A stretch of 64,000 bases of DNA from Escarpia spicata. Its lineage: Eukaryota; Annelida; Polychaeta; Sabellida; Siboglinidae. This document shows, in pieces, positions 46,901-57,455 of the stretch. How positions within the stretch are numbered: the first letter of the stretch is position 1; each line of letters begins with the position of its first letter. A program made the position numbers and the translations under genes. The stretch is from the NCBI GenBank assembly GCA_963995525.1, contig OZ023213.1, positions 22,408,278-22,472,277 of the forward strand, read 5' to 3'. The notes below the pieces were generated by a model. The model saw only the letters and a list, made by a program, of their open reading frames with translations, was not told the DNA's origin and ran no database searches.

Positions 46901-46999
46901 CGTCCACTGTACTCATGTTTGGGATTAATTTCGACAACAATGCTCTTATAACAATGGTTTCTGGTATATGTGTACGATGTAGTACTGTACCTTAACGCA

Positions 47000-47832
47000 A
47001 TTGTTGTGTACCGAGTTGGGAGTATGACACAACCTTCTACCTTAATTGGGTGACGAGTGTACCATTTGAACTTGCGAGCGGTCTTTATGATTGGGTGATT
47101 GCAGTGCATATCTCTGTACACGTTGTACGGCATCAGAGATTTCGTAGCGCCGGTGACTATCTGCATTTGGATGTGTGTTCCGTTTACACCTGTGCTTTCC
47201 CACCAGTCGCCGTCTGTATCGGTGATGGTATTGATCAGATGTGCGTCGCCGTCATCATCTGATTGCTCAAAGCCACACATGTCCTCAACTGTGTGGGCGC
47301 TCGCCTTGTTGCGGCACATCGACGCAAAATGTCCCGTCTTATGACAGTAGTGGCACTTGCTGTCCTTAGCGGGGCAACGTTCGTGCGATATGTTGTACCC
47401 GCATTTCTTACATTTCCGTTGAGCCTGGTATCGCGCTTTCTGTTTAGCATGGTCTTTGCGGAATCTGGACTGTGATCAGTTCCTCGAACGTCCAGGTATC
47501 CTCGGTTTTCCCCGACCTTCAATGTTCAAGGCATGAATTGTGGGGTCTTCATCGACGTTTATTGCGCGCATAATTTCCTGGGACGTTTCGTAGGTCTGGC
47601 CAATATTCATGGCCATGTTTAGAGTCAGTTTGTATCCTTTCTCTAGACATTTCACGCAGACCGCGGCTTGCGATGATCTCAGAATAATTGCATCTCTGAG
47701 CATGCGGTCGTCTTCAGCATAGCCACAGTCTTTCACAAGAATTCGGAGATCCGTGACAAAGTTGTCAAACTTTTCACCTGGATCTTGTTTACGTCGGTTG
47801 AAAGTGACAGTTGCGCGGATTTGGTTTGTCAT
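47000..47832 (-). pseudogene. gypsy gag with zinc knuckle and aspartic protease, degraded
   Basis: gag: RATVTFNRRKQDPGEKFDNF, VTDLRILVKDCGY, LRDAIILRSS. This matches the F..R.Q..GE.f..f...LR.L...C.Y...e.m.RD.iv block of gypsy gag. A frame then gives a CCHC knuckle, CHYCHKTGHFASMC, followed by HIQMQIVTGATKSLMPYNVY, in which the protease D(T/S)GA active site reads VTGA. Frames change near 47,480 and 47,320. Confidence 0.75.
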
Positions 47833-48164
47833 CGGTGCGACATACTACCAACATTCCTTGTCTACATTAGCCGCTTGCCAATTCATGCAGGAGTTTTCAC
47901 CGGCGTTTGCTGTGTCGACAGCTATCGTTCTCCGGTAACCAAACACTCACTGCATGTCGTTGACGTGCACCGTCGTGGAGTCAGTGGTAATTCTAGTCGC
48001 TGCTTCTTCCGCGCCTATGATAATATACGCCATAATATGGCAGGCCGATAATGTGCATTGTGCAGGATGTTAGCAGGTGATTCAGTTTTAGTGTATCGTA
48101 ATTAATTAATACAGTAATAATATGCCCTGGCGCGGGAACGAAATTAATATTGGAGGTGCGGAGC

Positions 48165-48440
48165 TTCAGCACCACTCCACTGTCGGATCATTACATCGGA
48201 AGACGGGGAGGGAGTGCTGTTGGAATGTTTTCGTCGCCGCACTGCCGTAATTTCAGCTTCTCCGCTGTCTCAGCTCTCGACTGATGACATCAGAAGAAGG
48301 GGGGGTTAGATTGAATGTTGAATATTTTATATGGCGACGTTCAACATTATCGAAGCTCACCACAAACCTCCAATTGCATCCCTTAAATCTCGCCAAAAAC
48401 CCACATTTAGGCTCATATTGACTCGGGGTGGGACATTCCA
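48165..48440 (+). repeat. Unclassified interspersed repeat, copy 2
   Basis: ggagcttcagcaccactcca, ctgtcggatcattacatcgg, aagacggggagg, ctcaccacaaacctccaatt, gcatccctta, ggctcatattga: same blocks and order as 36,900-37,060 and 36,727-36,765. Confidence 0.6.
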
Positions 48441-48495
48441 GGTGTGGCAGCTGCTCCTTCCCCCTGTTTCCGCGCCTACGATAATATATACTTAG

Positions 48496-48592
48496 TACCG
48501 CGTTTATGGCCCTATCGATCTGCCATACACGTACCACATCAACGACGCCACACGCCGTATTATGGCTGGCCAATAGGGTCATAAACGCGGTA
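48496..48592. mobile_element. 97-bp MITE with 20-bp terminal inverted repeats
   Basis: taccgcgtttatggccctat at 48,496-48,515 faces its reverse complement at 48,573-48,592 with one mismatch (ggcc/ggtc). The inside is single copy. No clear target duplication. Confidence 0.65.
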
Positions 48593-49546
48593 ATAAGTTG
48601 TCCGCTATGCTAACAGGGGTTCGCTATGGTTCCTTGGTACAATACGCACACCTCTATTTGTAATGTATTATGGTATTACATTAGTTTACATATATAGGGT
48701 AATTACATATTACTGATTCCAAGACTATTAAGCGGGATGGGTGTGAGGATAAGCTCTCACTACTTATTAAGTGTCTCAACGGTGTGCGTCTCGTAAAGCC
48801 TCTAACAGCCCAATCCAGCTCCTGGCCTTCACATGACGGAATTGTTCTTTACTGACAGAAGAAGGGGCAGAGGCGGATATCTGGCGCCTTAAAAGTTAAA
48901 ATCAGACGCTTCGGGCAGATGGGGCTCGTTAACCTTGACATGTCGCATGTCTAGGAAAAGGTAAACTCTTGTTCCAAACCTTCGCGGCCTTGCGGCTATA
49001 CCTTCACATGCATGGGAAAGGCTAAGTTAGAAAATCCTGACAACAAATCCGGAGTGGGAGACCCGAAGGCAATCCGATGATGTGTTCAACTTCCTTTTGG
49101 TAGCTCCTGCGACGGCACTGGTGCCAAACTGTATCAGCTCTGGCTGTTCCTTTGGATACACCAGTGACGTGGAGAGGGGGACTTGCTGCATGAGCAACAA
49201 CTGGCCCTCCATATCAACTTGCCCAGACTTGTGCCTTGGAGAGGACACTCCAGCTTCACCTCACGGTGTAGATAAAACACGGGAAGCAGCAGTTTACCGG
49301 TTATAAGCCTCCTGCTCGATTGGCGTGGAGTGTGGCGCCAGGGGTTGCTTCCGACGGTGGGAGAGATCTACAGATCTCACTGGATAGCTACCGTCCGCCT
49401 CAAGCTGGGCAGCTCCAAGCCAGCAAGGTGTTGTCTCGCCACAGTTCAACTGCCTCACTGGTTGCGCGGGGCTTAGGGTTTTGTAGCCTGAAGAGTGGAC
49501 TGAAATCCCTGCACCAAGCAACACAAGACAGAGTACAAAACAGACA

Positions 49547-50345
49547 ATGAAAAGGAAAACGGACCGGAACCGGAAAAGGAAATCGTCTATGAAGTTGGGA
49601 TGCTGGAACATTCGTACTATGACGACAGGCATCTCACAGGACCTCCATGACATCAGTGACGCCCGAAAGACTGCAGTCATTAACAACGAGCTCAAAAGGT
49701 TTGATGTCGACATCGCCACACTCCAAGTAACACGCCTGGCCGAATCAGGGTCTTTGAGGAAAAGGGACCACACGTTCTATTGGCAAGGCAAGGGACTCGA
49801 CGATACAAGAGAGCAGGGCGTAGACTTTGCAGTCAAGAACAAACTGCTAGGGATGATAGAGCCTGACGGAAACGGATCTGAAATACTCCTCTCGCTCCGT
49901 CTTCAAACGTCCGACGGCCCTGTCAACATAATCAGTGTGTATGCGCCAACCATGTACTCAACATTAAAAGCCAAAGATGAGTTTTATGGAAACCTGGATT
50001 TCATCATCAGCCAGATACCGCCACAGAAACACCTGCTGCTGTTGGGTGACTTCAACGCAAGGGTGGGAGCCGATCATGTCGCCTGGCCAGTCTGTTGGGA
50101 CATCACGGAATCGGCAAGATAAATTAGTGTGGACAGCAACTTCTTTAGTTGTGCTCCAATTCGACCTCTGCATCACCAACTCCTTCTTTCAGACGAAGCC
50201 CCAACACAATACATCTTGGAGACACCCCCGATCAAAGCACTGGCATCAGCAGTCTTTGAAAAGAAGAAGTCACGGAAGACAAATGATTGGTTCGAGGTTA
50301 ACTGCAGTGTCATGACTTCAGTTATCGAGGCCAAGCGCGCAGACC
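49547..50345 (+). pseudogene. RTE-like endonuclease domain
   Basis: MKLGCWNIRTM opens the apurinic-like endonuclease; DIATLQVTRLAESGSL, SDGPVNIISVYAPTM, LLLLGDFNARVGADHVAW follow. The catalytic Glu usually found in the second block (LQETR) reads Val (LQVTR). After a TAA at 50,120 the next frames contain CITNSFFQTKPQHNTSWRHP, and the region that should carry the last catalytic Asp/His (DYV..., DH+LV) is missing. The enzyme would be inactive. Confidence 0.8.
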
Positions 50346-50689
50346 TTGAATAACACAAGCGCTCACACAGCCAAGCAACCCTCCAGGTACTCCGAACAGC
50401 CAGAAGCAAAGTCCAGCAGACTGCTAGGCGCTATGCAAACGAATACTGGCACCATATATGCAAGGACATCCAAGGGTCAGCTGATACAGGCAACACTGGG
50501 GCCAAGTATGGCGGCATCAAGAAAGCCGTATGCCATACTCAGTGAAAGACAACTCCTCTGAGGTCCTCCACAGGCAAGCAGATCCATGACAGGAAAAATC
50601 TAATGGAGAGGTGGGTAGGGTACTGAGAGAATGCTGTCACCAGCTCAGCCATGGGTGGCATATAATGTCTACCCATTTTAATGGAGCTG

Positions 50690-51620
50690 GACGAGGAACT
50701 AACCATCGTCGAACTCAGCAAGGCTATTGACAACCTCTCCAGTAGAAAAGCACCTAGAGGCGATGGAATTCCACCCGAAATCATCAAGTGCGGCAAGAGC
50801 ACCCTACTCAAACCTCTACACGTACTTCTTTGTTAGTGCTGGAGTGAATGGGCCATGCCGCAAGACATGAGGGACGCCAACATCGTCACACTATACAAAA
50901 CCAAAGGATACATGAGTGATTGTAACAACTACAGAGGCATCTCACTCCTGGGCTTAGTTGGCAAGTTGTTTGATCGTGTTATCCTGAACAGACTACACAT
51001 ACTCGCTGACAGATTCTACCCAGAATTTTCAGTGTGGCTTCAGAGCAAATAGATCAACTAGTGACATGATCTTTTCGCTTCGACAGTTACATGAGAAATG
51101 CATGGAACAGAAGAAGCCGCTGCACATTGCCTTCATCGAACTTACCAAAGCCTTCGACCTTGTGAGCAGGGATGATCTGTTCAAGATCCTACCGAAGATA
51201 GGATGACCCCCAAAACTCTGCAGCATAATCAATTCATTCAACGATGATATGAGAGGTACAATCCTGTATGACGGTTCTACTTCTGAGACTTTTAACGTTA
51301 CCAGTGGCGTCAAACAGGGATGCGTCCTCGTCCCAACCGTCTTTGCGATATTCTTTGCCCTTATGTTGAAGCACGCCTTTGGATCTTCGACTGAGGGAGT
51401 GTACATGCACACGAAATCTGACGGAAAACTGTTCAACTTGGCTCGCCTAAAGGCGAAGACCAAGATGCGCCTGGCCCTCGTCAGAGACTTTCCGTTTTCC
51501 GCGGACAATGCAGTAGTCATCACGCATACTGAGGACGAGCTACAAAACCTCATAAACCGCTTTGCAAACGCATGCATGGATTTTCGGACTGACAGTCAGC
51601 TTGAGAAAGACTAACATCAT
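50690..51620 (+). pseudogene. RTE-like reverse transcriptase
   Basis: ELSKAIDNLSSRKAPRGDGI, PPEIIKC, then MRDANIVTLYKTKGYMSDCN, NYRGISLLGLVGKLFDRVIL, FIELTKAFDLVSRDDLFKIL, YDGSTSETFNVTSGVKQGCV, LVPTVFAIFF. The active-site position that should be F/YADD reads FSADN. Stop codons lie near 50,835, 51,050 and 51,205. It is the RT of the same element as the endonuclease. Confidence 0.82.
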
Positions 51621-51630
51621 GAGGTAGGAT

Positions 51631-52443
51631 GTGATCACTCCCCCAGCCATCACCATAAACAATTATGAGCTAGAGGTCGTCCACCTCTTCACCTACCTCG
51701 GGTCCACCGTTGCTGACAACCTCTCCTTAAAAGCAGAAATCAGCAGAAGGATTGGTCGAGCGGCCTCAACACTTGCCCGGCTCGCAAGGAGAGTGTGGAA
51801 TAACAAAATGCTGACAGAGCACACAAAGGTGACAGTGTACAACGCCTAGCTTCTGAGTACACTTCTGTACGGTAGTGAGTCGTTGTACTCCACTCAGGAG
51901 AATCGACTGAACTCATTTCACATGCGCTGCTTGTGGCGCATCCTCGAGATCTCCTGGAAGGACCGAGTCCCCTATACAGAGGTCCTCTCACGTGCCAAGT
52001 CTATAAGCCTGGTGACCATGCTCAGGCAACGCCGTCCCCGCTGGCTCGGCCTTGTTCATCCGATGGAAGATGGGAGACTTCCAAAAGACATCCTCTACGG
52101 TGAGCTGGCCACTGAAAAGAAAGCTGATCTTCAAGGACGTATGCATGCGAGACTTGAAGGCACTAGACATATATGTTGACAACTGGGAAGATCTTGCTGG
52201 AGATCGATCCACATGGAGGCAGAAACTACACAGGGGTCTCAAAAGAGGAGATGATACTCTCCGCAGGCTAGCAAAAGAAAAACGCAACCGCAGAAAAAAA
52301 ACACCCATGCCGAGAACAGAGCCGAGAGCACCTTCAATTGCAGCATATGCAATAAAGACTGCCACTCAAGAATTGGCCTCTACAGCCACAACAAACGCTG
52401 CCAAGCCAACAACTGATCTTCGACACCAGGGCACAGATCCATA
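51631..52443 (+). pseudogene. RTE-like C-terminal region with zinc-finger end
   Basis: PAITINNYELEVVHLFTYLG, STVADNLSLKAEISRRIGRA, LARLARRVWNNKMLTEHTK, then SFHMRCLWRILEISWKDRVP and RQRRPRWLGLVHPMEDGRLP, followed in a shifted frame by DVCMRDLKALDIYVDNWEDL and, around 52,340-52,420, a Cys/His block (CNICNKDCHSRIGLYSHNKR). One TAG at 51,847. Same order as the isolated fragments at 42.3 and 43.7 kb. Confidence 0.8.
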
Positions 52444-53278
52444 GTCTTACGGGACTGCAGGATGCCTACTACTAGATATTACCTAGTTATAGAATAGTAA
52501 GAATAATACTACAACTCGTAAGCAAAACAAAAATATTAATAATTTACTTTTATATTATATAAATATGAACTTTATGGATACGTCATATATTATCAAGTAG
52601 TGTAATGTATAAGTATATTGTTAAGTTGCATGTACAGCTGTATCACTAAACCATGATAATAAACCTCGTAGGGAGTGTATCACCTATACTGAAAGGAGAT
52701 CAATCAACAAAACGAAAGAGGCGTAACAGAGAAATACATGTCTCACCACGCACGGTCTCTACAAACGTCAACTTCGATTGAGAACAAGATCTAACAAAAA
52801 AAACTACGAGTGGAACTATAGGGGGAAGGACGTGATCGTTCGCCGTGCCACTGCAATGTCTCGTACATTCGTACATTTTTAGCGAGTAAAAAATCGGGTG
52901 GTGTTCTGAGACACCCCGTAGATACAGTGATGTTATTAGGAATACGCTGAATTTTAGTACAAACGTAGTAAAAAAAAGTGGAGAAGATGATCACATAGAA
53001 AACAAATGTACTAGAATTATAAATATCAACTTTATGAGAAATCTCGCTTAATTATTACTAACTCCTAAATATGTGAAGTGATCGCATATCCAATGGGTCA
53101 TGGGTTCAGTTGGTGTATTATTATTATATAGGCAACTATGCACGTACCGCAGGAAAACGACATTGTTAGCATTTGGAACATTACAAATAATTATGTATAT
53201 CCATGAATTACAATAGACTGTGACCCCCTTTCTCCGTAACAAATGGCTTTGTTTACAGACACAAGCCGTCAAACGAGC

Positions 53279-53724
53279 TACTGCAAGCAAGACGATAGTG
53301 CAACTGAGAAGTATATTCGCAGCATTTGGGTTACCACGCGAGACAACAGACCTCGGTTCGCTTGCGAAGAATTTGGTCGTTTCTTGAGGTTGAATGACGT
53401 CAAGCATATACTGTGTCCAGATTACCACCCGGCGACGAACGGCCTCGCGGAGAGGAATGTCGAAACATTCAAGAAGATGCTTACAAAATCGAACAGCCAT
53501 CTACCATTGCAGCAACGTCTGATGGACATACTGCTCCAGTACCGAAACACACCGCATTCACTTACGATAAAACGCCGTCAGAGTTGTACCTGAACCGAGC
53601 GCCACGCACCAGACTTGCGATGTCGAAACTCAGTCTCGAAGCAGTAGTGCAAGATCGGCAATTAAAGCAGAAACAACAGCATGTTGGAGCTCATTCACGC
53701 CTTCGCAAGTTCGACGTCTACTAG
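53279..53724 (+). pseudogene. Ty3/gypsy integrase fragment (copy 2)
   Basis: Same frame as 33,310-33,735 (RFACEEFGRFLRLNDVKHIL, YHPATNGLAERNVETFKKML), but the zinc domain and first catalytic Asp are removed by the 909-bp deletion. Confidence 0.78.
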
Positions 53725-54247
53725 AGAGTGAGAGTCAGAAACATGACATGAGGAATGGAGAAGTGGACACTGGAACGGTGGTCAGAGTTTTAGGGCCACT
53801 AACAATATTTGGTCAGACTGCCAGGAAACAGGAGGTGATCCGTTCATGTGTACCACATGGTCGCGAATGATGACCACCCAGCTACACCTGGAGGTTAGAG
53901 CGATGTCGCGACTGCACCTCCCATTGTCGTGACATCCGAGACAGAGCCTGTGGTGGTCGATCCAGAGGACAAACAGAAAAAGCACCCAATGCTAAGGCAC
54001 CTAACGTGTTAGGGTCACCAACACCGACTGTCATTCAGTCGCCAGCTGCTATCAGGCGTTCATCACGAGCTATCAAACCTGTTGTTAAGTTGAATTTGTG
54101 ATTATCCACCCAGTAGACTTTACTAGCTGTAAATGTCCGTCCGTGTTTTGTAACGTTTCTGCAATGCACACCAGAGGCATTCTGGTACATCGCCAACCCG
54201 TGTAGTTGATTACTAATCGTAATCTGTATCTTAACCATGCAAACTCC

Positions 54248-54475
54248 ACGTGTGTGTGCGTGTGTGCGTGTGTGCGTGTGTGCGTGTGTGCGTGTGTGCG
54301 TGTGTGCGTGTGTGCGTGTGTGCGTGTGTGCGTGTGTGCGTGTGTGCGTGTGTGCGTGTGTGCGTGTGTGCGTGTGTGCGTGTGCGCGTGTGCGCGTGTG
54401 CGCGTGTGCGCGTGAGCGCATGTATGCGTGTGAGCGTGCGTGCGTGGGTGCGCGCTTCCGCGCTTCTGTGTGCGG
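54248..54475. repeat. (TGTGCG)n minisatellite
   Basis: About 25 units of gtgtgc/gtgcgt, passing into gcgcgtgt units. Copy 1 has only a short gcgcgtgcgc tract here. The (CV/CA) ORFs are artefacts. The alternating purine-pyrimidine sequence has Z-DNA potential. Confidence 0.93.
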
Positions 54476-54589
54476 TGCGCGTGTACTACGCAAGATCCAA
54501 ACGAATGGTTTTAGTCGTGCCAATCTAATCAATGTAAAATTATCAAAAAATATACAATTCTGCGGGTGAACAAAAAATAAGTAGAAAGG

Positions 54590-54885
54590 TAAGTTCTTAT
54601 AAAGCGAAGCATCCAGTCCTCAGGACAGCTCAAAGCGCTTTACACTTTACTCCCTGGCAGATCTGTTCAATCGAACACCCTCTCGACTTCTCTTGGAAGA
54701 ATTTAGCCACGTTGCAATTAATGTGGGAAGACTATTCGTACACAAATATCCACCACTGTCTATAGCCAGGTAATCATTCATACAGCTGAGTGAACTGAAG
54801 CAATGTAGAGTAAACGAATTTGCCCAAGCTACGTTCCAATTATGTTGTTGCATCCCGCATCAGCATGCTGTTTCCTTGCATATGC
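54590..54885 (-). mobile_element. tRNA-derived SINE body and tail, copy 5
   Basis: Counterpart of 34,438-34,735 in the second copy of the long repeat (aagcgctttacactttactc, tccaccactgtctatagcca). Confidence 0.7.
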
Positions 54886-55321
54886 TAGCTTTAGGCTTAA
54901 CAAAGTGACGCCACATGCCGACAGCTGTCTATCCGGTCAACTTAGGCGGGGCTCAGTGGCGCCACATGGGTGATGATGACGGAATCACTGTTCACAACAC
55001 AATACGAATTTATTGTCCAATAATAATAGGTACATCAGATAATTTTCTTCTGCTTGCTGAGCATAAAGAGAATACAAGGTATTGTTAGTAAACATAGTTA
55101 AACGTAGTGCATACAAGAAATAAGTTTATAATAGTAATACAAACGTGACAGTAGTTAGTGCATAATTTATATATTTTAACGGTCGGCTTGCATGTGGTGG
55201 TTTGTTAACTCAAACTTGCTAACTTGTTTAGGTGAATTATGGCATGGGGAACGAATCTGTTTTTGAACCTGTTTTTGTACATCTTGTTTGGTTGTTTACT
55301 TGCTTGTGTGTATGCACGCAA

Positions 55322-55790
<469 letters not shown>

Positions 55791-55834
55791 TACATTTAGC
55801 ATAATATTATAATAAAATTAAAATTAAACACACC

Positions 55835-55925
55835 ATAGGCGCGGGAACGGGGGGCAGCTGCCCCCTGGAATTTGTCCCGGGGGGGTTCAGACATAATTAA
55901 TGTTCTGCCCCCCTCCCCATTAAAT
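55835..55925. repeat. GC-rich repeat scrap (ggcgcgggaacggggggcag)
   Basis: ggcgcgggaac, cagctgccccct, gtcccggggggg, tctgcccccctcccc. A ggcgcgggaac phrase also occurs at 48,130, so it is probably part of a dispersed element. Not classified. Confidence 0.45.
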
Positions 55926-55929
55926 GTGA

Positions 55930-56690
55930 GCGTGAATGTTTGTTCGTTACCCCAGAGACGCCAGTGACGCGACTCGGTGCTCCTGACGTTATTGCGCGCG
56001 TCCTGGTTCACTTCGGCAATTTTTAGAAAATCGCCTTTGTTTCGATTCTCGACGTTTTTGCCGTCGAGCAGTTTTGCAGTCGAGCGGTATGCCGCCGTAT
56101 GTGTTCCAGGCTCTTATAATTCCAATTAGAGCGATTTTATTTTGCCGCTTACAATTGCCGTACGTCAAGGTTTGCCGTTGCCATCGGCATGTATATTAGG
56201 CCTTTTGTACTATATTTATATACCTTCGTTAAAAAACTTACACATTTATGATATATATATGCTCACTCGTTTCAACGGTTTCAACCGAACCACCGAAATG
56301 TCGATTGTGTTGTCTTTGGTTTGACTTGAGATATCTTAAATTAGACCTACTATAATGATGGATGACTGGATGATCATTACGTCGAATATTCAAGTGCTTC
56401 ATTCACATGGTCACGCATGCTCGGGCTTAAACTTTTATGTTGGGTGGGATGGGGCAAATTTAAATGCTTTCGTGACCATGTTGGTAGCACACACACATCG
56501 TATGCCCTACTCACATGCCCAGCATCGTATCGGATCAGACATAAATATGTAGTCAATTGGGTGGGGTTGCAGAATGTGACATCGAATTGGGGTAACATTT
56601 CCGTTATATTTATTATAATATTGATCCGATATCCAACCAAAGAAATCAAGTTGTCTTCTTTATAATGTGTAACAAATAAAAGATATGATG
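55930..56690. other. No gene recognised
   Basis: Mixed sequence before the CR1 element. It may include the 5' untranslated region of that element at its right end. Confidence 0.45.
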
Positions 56691-56704
56691 AGACTCGGCA
56701 CATT

Positions 56705-57387
56705 TTGACAGAAGGAAAGGTGACAAGAGAAAAAGCGACAGGAAAGAATGGATCGGAAGAGAATGTGACAGGAGTGAAGACGGCAGGGGGGAAAGACAAC
56801 AACCAGACAGATGCAAACCGAAGAAGGAGCTATTCTAAGGCAGTGATTGAGGGGGCAATGAGGAAAGAGAGGGTGTTTATGGGTGACTCCATTATGAGAA
56901 AGACGGACAAGACACTGAGCGAGGGGAAGGACATCGTTGTTTGTTTACCGGGGACTAGGATTGAACATGTAACTGACAGGGTAGAGAAGGTATTGAGACA
57001 TGGCAAGGGGAGGTCTATACTGGTACACGTAGGAACAAATAATGCAGACTGGGAGGGAACAACTGCGATAGTACAGAAGTATAGACAGTTAGTGTGGAAG
57101 CTAAAGAAGACGAGAGCGAACAGGTTATTTTGTCAGGAATTTTGCCAGTAATGGGAGGAAGGGGGGCAACGTATAGAAACTGCAAGAGGATGGCGATCAA
57201 TGCACTAGCTGAGCAGATGTGTGAAGAAGAGGGGGTGGGATTCACAGATTTATGGGGATACTTTGTTGGGAGGGAAGATATGTACATGAGAGATGGCCTC
57301 CATCTTAGTGGAAAGGGGGCAGCAGTTTTCTCAGAGAATCTGCTGCAATCTGTTGACAGTGGGACAGGTTGCATCTATTTAAACTAG
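56705..57387 (+). pseudogene. CR1 ORF1: SGNH-hydrolase (esterase) domain
   Basis: A Lys/Glu/Thr-rich N-terminus (repeated TGxxxxENVTG-like units) leads to RVFMGDSIMRKTDKTLSEG with the GDS block, VVCLPGTRIEHVTDRVEKVL, ILVHVGTNNADWEG (block with GTN) and, after a frameshift near 57,120, VILSGILPVMGGRGATYRNC and MRDGLHLSGKGAAVFSENLL (the DGLH block with the catalytic Asp and His). The four SGNH blocks are all visible. In CR1 elements this ORF1 esterase is thought to help form or deliver the RNP. Confidence 0.82.
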
Positions 57388-57455
57388 TTTCGCAGGGGGG
57401 ACTCACAGAAAAGCCTGAAAATGGAGGCATAGATAAAGACAGCACAAATAAATAA

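Larger units (their letters stand above)
44575..47950 (-). mobile_element. Ty3/gypsy LTR retrotransposon with deleted RT core (minus strand)
   Basis: Minus-strand order: gag (47,832-47,476), zinc knuckle (about 47,400-47,300), aspartic protease (about 47,200-47,000), RT end plus RNase H (46,890-46,299), integrase zinc finger and core (46,230-45,601), integrase C-terminus (45,569-45,303). The order is canonical for gypsy gag-pol. The 5' LTR is missing. Many stops and frameshifts. Confidence 0.82.
48780..52443 (+). mobile_element. RTE-like non-LTR retrotransposon (CFDP2-like ORF), degraded
   Basis: A GC-richer 5' region leads into an endonuclease ORF (49,547), a degenerate RT (50,690-51,615), a C-terminal region (51,631-52,180) and a CCHH zinc-finger end (about 52,300-52,440). 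The architecture matches the elements that give rise to predicted craniofacial development protein 2-like genes. Near full length but broken in many places. The long repeat copy 2 begins about 110 bp after it. Confidence 0.82.
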
